Assembly (NCBI GenBank): GCA_035578175.1
Contig: JAQMRL010000002.1
Span: 136,080,171 to 136,144,170 of the forward strand
DNA: 64,000 nucleotides
DNA from: Catonia carolina
Lineage: Eukaryota; Arthropoda; Insecta; Hemiptera; Achilidae
Reading direction: 5' to 3'
In this document: one piece after another, positions 59,150 to 64,000 of the stretch
Layout: every line of letters begins with the position of its first letter
Numbering within the stretch: the stretch's first letter is position 1
The notes under the pieces: generated by a model
The model's database searches: none
What the model saw: the letters and a program-made list of their open reading frames with translations, nothing else
Told to the model about the DNA's origin: nothing
Position numbers and translations under genes: made by a program

Positions 59150-59657
59150 TACACCATATTTTAACAAAATTGGTAAAAAACTGGTGAAAATTTAATGTAA
59201 ATCAGTTAAAAAACACACTCCATGGAACATTACGTATATAACGTTGCACACAGTTAAATTTCCTGCATGTTGTTGTTGTTTAGGTCATCAGCCGAAAGGC
59301 TGGTTTGAACCTGTAGAGGTTTTACTAAGTAAAACGAGGAGTGAGGTGGTTTACCATTGCCTTCCTCACTGAGTGGAAAAGTATGCTTATCAGCATGCCG
59401 AGCCCTCTGAAAAGCAAATTTTCCACTCTGCAAATGACACCTTCACTTCATTCACCACAGGGTCTGGCTGTATAATGAAATTCATTACTTTCAGAGGAGA
59501 TATCTCTGATTACTATCTTTTACACCTGTACAATACACCATATTTTAACAAAATTGGTAAAAAACTGGTAAAAATTTAATGTAAATCAGTTAAAAAACAC
59601 ACTCCATGGAACATTACGTATATAACGTTGCACACATAGTTAAATTTCCTGCATGTT
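59150..59657. repeat. Dispersed repeat flanked by ~122-bp direct duplications
   Basis: 59150-59271 and 59534-59657 are almost identical (one substitution and a 2-base gain by eye). The 262 bases between include AGGTCATCAGCCGAAAGGCT and a stretch related, in inverted orientation, to 46070-46262. The outer duplication is too long for an ordinary transposon target. Confidence 0.85.
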
Positions 59658-59751
59658 AGTGCATACGAAAAATCAATTTTATGAGCCGTATGTGATTATT
59701 ATTAAAAATGTTGGTATTAGATGAAAGTAGAACTTTTTTTTTTAATTAATT

Positions 59752-59905
59752 TAAAGTTGCATTAACTGTTTGGTCATTAGCGACTACGGTGGAGTACGTA
59801 ACATGAACTGTTGAATAAAAATTTCCAGACTATGGCCGGAAATCGAACCCAGGACCTCTGAGTGGCAGACCAATGCATTAACCACTACGCTACGGAAGCG
59901 TCCGG
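59752..59905 (-). mobile_element. tRNA-derived SINE, family 1
   Basis: On the minus strand, CCGTAGCGTAGTGGTTAATG (A box) and TGGGTTCGATTTCCGGCCAT (B box), ending AGTCGCTAATGACCAAACAG. GAACTTTT-like flanks may be its target duplication. Confidence 0.85.
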
Positions 59906-61080
59906 AACTTTTAAAATAAACAAAATGTGAATGAAAGAAACTTTCCAAAAAAAAATTGTCCATTTTAACAGGTGCACAGCCTTAATCAAAGGAAAACTAA
60001 AAGAGAATTAAGATGAAACTTAATTTACGTTTTTAAAACAAAATATTGTGATTTGTAAATACTACTATTAATCAGTTAATAATAAATTAACAACAGTCTC
60101 TATTATTATATTTTATTATTACTAAAAATATTATTAACAAACTTTGAAATGATCTGTTTCGTTAACATAATTCTGTACAATATATTCTATAATGTCCACA
60201 CATATATTTTTAAATATATATATATAATCTAATAAATAATGTATATTTGTATATTATATAATATATAATCATTCTTTTGTTTTGTATATTTTATTAAATA
60301 TATATTTATAATATGATAGGCTAATATATAATAGGCTACAATATATTTTGTTTGTTGTATTTATTATTTTTGTGAAAATGTAAATATACCGTTCTAAAAT
60401 AATGTTATAAATATAATGTTGTATTATATACTATTATAATTGTAATCAGCTGTGTATAATAAATAATAATAATAATAATTATATAATATTGTTTTATTTA
60501 TTGTTTATATTATAAATTATATAATATTACTGTTTATTAAAATATATGTCTATAGTAGGCTATATTATTTATAAATAGCAGTATAATAATATTAATAATA
60601 CTATATTATTTTATTTTTACAAATACTATATTTATATAATATAATGATAAAAAGGTATGCTACAATTATTTCATGATTTTGTCTCGTAAACATTATGTAT
60701 TTTTTTTACAATATTGGTATGGTATTTTTTATTTATTATGTAGAAATTTAATTAACTGTCATTAAAATTATTGGAAGATATCCAGTGGGAATTTATTTTT
60801 GATTTAATAAAAGGTCATTAGAAAATTAATTTGATTTTATACAGTTACACCTTACAAACTGTTTGAATACACAGGAATTTTTTTTGAGCAAAATGATCAA
60901 CTTTTGTAATATAATCACTAGTGCTCGGATTTTGCATATTTTTCATATATTTTTTTTAAGCTCTAAAATAAGTTTATAATCTATTTTGAGTGTTTTTGAA
61001 TGATTTGCGACCAAAAAACCCCAATTTTATTTTGAATATTTGTGCATATTTCGGACCCTTTTGCATATTTTAAGCATATT
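59906..61080. other. Low-complexity A/T-rich block
   Basis: 59940-60060 is unremarkable. 60080-60660 is almost pure TATA/ATAAT sequence. A possible hAT left end (AGTGCTCGGATTTTGCATAT) lies near 60930, just ahead of the decayed transposase. Confidence 0.5.
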
Positions 61081-61084
61081 TTAG

Positions 61085-61702
61085 ACAAATTTCCAGAAAA
61101 CTTGTAAAAAAACAAAAGTATTTGTGAAAGCACCGAGCAGAATAAGGGAATTCAAGAATACTTATCCTAACGTTCCTCTCCCACCTCAACCTATAATCAC
61201 AAGATAGGGTACTTGGATATCTGCAGCCAATTACTTTGCTGAACACCATGAAAAAGTGAAGGAAATAATTGGAAGTTTGATGAATCAGAGAACCAAGCAA
61301 TAGCTCAAGCTAATGGTGCACTAACCAGGTCTTCAGTGGTTCAAAAACTTGCTTATGTTCATTCCAATTTTGGATTCATTCCCGATTTAATTACAGCATT
61401 AGAATCAAAAGGAATGAACCTATGTGATTCAGTCAGCCTCACTGATAGGTTAAAAGAAAAAGTAAAGAATGGGGAGGACCTGTCGGCGAAAAGTTGAGGA
61501 ACAAATTGGAGGCTGTGTTGAAGAGAAATCCAGGATGGAAGGCAGCTCAGGATGTTTCAAGAATTTTGAAGGGAGAGCTTGCGAATGAAATGGAAATGCA
61601 AATGAGTGACCCCCTAGCAATTTCAGCCCTGAAATTCCTACCAATTGTTTCATGTGATTTTGAACACTCCTTTTCAGCAATGAACAACTTGTACACTGCT
61701 TA
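61085..61702 (+). pseudogene. Decayed hAT transposase, C-terminal half
   Basis: In shifting plus-strand frames: SRIREFKNTYPNVPLPPQP near 61135, a worn R-GTW motif with a stop in place of Trp near 61205, NYFAEHHEKVKEIIG near 61230, IAQANGALTRSSVVQKLAY near 61305, NFGFIPDLITALESKGMN near 61370, then KLEAVLKRNPGWKAAQDVSR and ALKFLPIVSCDFEHSFSAMN near 61630-61680. The last block is the hAT dimerisation motif (CDxExSFS). At least two frameshifts and a stop. It is a different hAT lineage from the Buster element. Confidence 0.72.
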
Positions 61703-61868
61703 ATTTACAGTGGCATATTTTATACTAATGATCCTGTTGCGAGGTCATTTTTTTAAAAATTAGCATTAATTAAATAATTTCTTTTCTAAGTTTCATAAAA
61801 TATAGGGCAGCATAATAAAATAATATTTAACAAAAGCATACTTGTCCCATACAACAATAACACAAAAT

Positions 61869-62067
61869 GCCAGCCGCATTGGCGCAGTTGGTAACGTGCT
61901 CGCCTCTCATCATGCAGTCCTGGGTTCGAATCCCACCCAGGCACGGCATATTTTCATACGTTACAAAAAAAATCATTTCATCCTCCATTGTACAATAGTT
62001 AAACCCCAACGTGATCGCTAATGACCGTTGTAGTTGATGCGACGTTAAATAAATAAATTAAAAAATA
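61869..62067 (+). mobile_element. tRNA-derived SINE, family 1b, with target duplication
   Basis: GCATTGGCGCAGTTGGTAAC head (A box), CTGGGTTCGAATCCCACCCA (B box), a body ending GCTAATGACCGTTGTAGTTG, and an AAATAAATAAATT tail. Flanked by a perfect 13-bp duplication AATAACACAAAAT (61856-61868, 62068-62080). The best-preserved copy in the window. Confidence 0.92.
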
Positions 62068-62434
62068 AATAACACAAAATAATCAAAAATGGAAGACCCA
62101 ACCTACAACTATTAAACTTAATTCAAAATTCTGGGAAATTCAGAAGACATTTTACATATGCAATAAATGTGAGTAGTCAGCTGGAAGTTCTGAACTAAAT
62201 TATGTGTTTTGTTGAACTGTTAGAAAGTTTAATTTAAATGGTTTTTATACATTAAAATTTTGTTTTAATAAGTAACATTCGTTCTTGGCTTAAACTGAAA
62301 TTTTGATCTTCTGAACACCACTGTTTAACATGACTCTTAAGAGTAAAAACTACTACATCTTCATTATCATTTGGGAGTATACTGAAATCTTAGTTCAAGG
62401 CTTTATACCACTTTAATGGTCAATCCAATATTTG

Positions 62435-62575
62435 TTGGAATCAGTGTGACTGGATTTTATGCCAGGGGGTCCAAAATTTGATTCTTGGTCAGGTCTGGCA
62501 TTTTTAATCACCTTAAATCTACCTTCACGAAGCCATTTTGAATAAGCATTCTCAACCAATTTTATTAAAAAAAAA
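62435..62575 (+). mobile_element. Truncated tRNA-derived SINE
   Basis: A worn B box (AAAATTTGATTCTTGGTCAG) followed by GTCTGGCATTTTTAATCACC and an A-rich end. Resembles the copies at 25018 and 41785. The A-box region is missing or unreadable. Confidence 0.5.
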
Positions 62576-64000
62576 GTACAGTTTTCATGGGACCTGCATT
62601 AAAAGAATTGTTCATAAAAAAATTCACTATACATAGATAAAAACAAATATTACTGCAGAATATGCAAAAAGACCAACAGAACTCGCCCTTCAACATCTTT
62701 AAATCTATATACATAAAATTTGATGTACATGTATGTAAGTGTGTGTGTATGTTCCCCTTTATCCCCTAAATTACTGAACCAATTTTCATGCAGTTTTTTT
62801 TATGTTGTAACTATGATGCCGGTGCAGGTTTTAGACTATTGAAACCCTTTAGGCTTTTATAAGGTTAGGATAATGTGCTGCTTTTAAACCAGCTGATGTG
62901 ATTCAAATAAAGATTTATCATAAATAAAGTCATATGATTTAGCAAATAGCGACGTGGTGCTAAGGATCAGCTGGTGACAACATCACATGATAATTTTATT
63001 GTATTTTATTATGTAGATACGATTTTGTATTGTTGAGTATTTTATAAAAGTAAAGTTCCGTGTTTCTTTAATTTGTTTCTGCTACATATTTAAAAAAAAG
63101 TGATTACACCATTTTTCGTGTACAAAGTCGCAACGGGTATGCTATAATTCTCATGGAAAATTATTTTATTAGTTAAATATTTTCAAAAATACAGTACAAC
63201 AAAATATAGTCACAACATTTACAAATTAAAATTGTAGTTATAAATTGATTTCTGATAGCGAAAAAAAGCAAAAAAAAATTAATTTGAAACTGTACGTGAT
63301 AGATCTTTAACTTCAATACTATTAATGCTTCTTTTCAGATAATTAACTATATTTTTTTAAGAACAACAGTTAATTAAATATCTATCCAAATTTTAAAAGA
63401 ATATTAATAATATATCTATAATTTAATGAACTTATCTAAGTTATGAACATTTTATTAAATTTCATACACTGTAATTTTGTGTTATAATTATAATAACTTT
63501 ATAATAAATAGCTTGGAAGCAAAACACCAATTGTGCTTTTTTATTGAATTACTTAATATTTACAATAATTTCTATATTATTTTCATTCTTTTATAGTTAA
63601 CTAATTTATTATTTTAAAAAAAAACATAAAATAAAAGACTAAAATATATAATGGTTTTTAGTTAGCTAAACAAGGTATCACAAGCATAATTTAGAAACAA
63701 AAATACAAAATGGTAAAAAATATATTATTTATTGAAGCATTCAGTACATTATAACCTAAAATTTTACTTCTCGTTCCAAAATCATTCTTAAAAACATAAT
63801 ATGTCTTAAGATTTATTCAAACTAGAAACCTCACACAAAAAAACTAATAAATAAACAAAGAACAAAAACAACATAAACAGTCAAAAATATGTTTTAAATA
63901 ATGAACATTTTCTTTAAGGTTTGGAATCGTGTTCATTAATAACTTTTTACTGATAAAATAAAAATACCACAAAATTAAAAATTATTAAATTTATTATGTT
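62576..64000. other. AT-rich DNA with one repeat-like patch
   Basis: 62695-62900 (TCTATATACATAAAATTTGA, GTATGTTCCCCTTTATCCCC) looks like a repetitive-element terminus seen widely in arthropod genomes, but I cannot place it in a family. The rest shows nothing. Confidence 0.35.

Noticed and set aside
61869..61945. Possible genuine tRNA gene from A and B boxes
   Set aside because: No foldable cloverleaf with a 7-bp acceptor stem. It is followed by a SINE body, an A-rich tail and a target duplication. The same reasoning applies to all other tRNA-like heads here.
1..64000. CRISPR arrays, operons, bacterial regulatory elements, rRNA
   Set aside because: No spaced identical direct repeats with unique spacers, no polycistronic layout and no rRNA-like sequence. 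The DNA is clearly insect nuclear.

Overview
This looks like AT-rich (roughly 70-75 percent A+T by eye) nuclear DNA from an insect. The evidence is spliced exons with GT/AG borders, a BTB-class zinc-finger transcription factor recognisable as an abrupt homologue, and a dense mix of insect-type transposons (mariner, hAT-Buster, Ty3/gypsy, Harbinger, pogo-like and TTAA elements, LINE tails, tRNA-derived SINEs). No bacterial, organellar or CRISPR signal was seen. The order of insect cannot be fixed from the sequence alone.

Layout. (1) 1-3.9 kb: the 3' end of an unidentified plus-strand gene. An internal exon (409-591) and the terminal exon (3570-3686) join in phase 0 across an intron holding two decayed LINE tails. 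(2) 4.2-11.1 kb: three nested elements. An old mariner is split by a Ty3/gypsy-type LTR element whose two 577-bp LTRs look identical, and that element is split by a hAT-Buster transposon with an open 617-codon transposase. (3) 11-45 kb: the intergenic space between two convergent genes. It holds no convincing host gene. It is filled by two copies of one deleted Tc1/mariner-type element, pogo-like, Harbinger and TTAA non-autonomous elements, LINE tails, SINEs and very AT-rich DNA. (4) 45.2-54.5 kb: minus-strand 3' exons of the abrupt homologue. An exon with a C2H2 finger pair (48432-48733) splices in phase 0 to the terminal exon (45211-45684), and the intron between them carries a mariner with perfect terminal repeats. 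A further exon (54322-54539) encodes a different finger pair, ends in its own stop and begins in the same phase, so it is a candidate alternative 3' exon. The BTB exon is not in the window. (5) 54.5-64 kb: probably intron or upstream DNA of the same gene. It contains a 333-bp inverted repeat, a fold-back mariner, a 122-bp direct duplication around a dispersed repeat, a decayed hAT and several SINEs.

The points most worth following are the in-frame gag-integrase arrangement that lacks reverse transcriptase, the probable alternative zinc-finger exon of abrupt, three histone-type 3' stem-loops in a row inside a dispersed-repeat region, and two hairpin-forming loci that could yield small RNAs. 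No wholly unknown gene system could be demonstrated.
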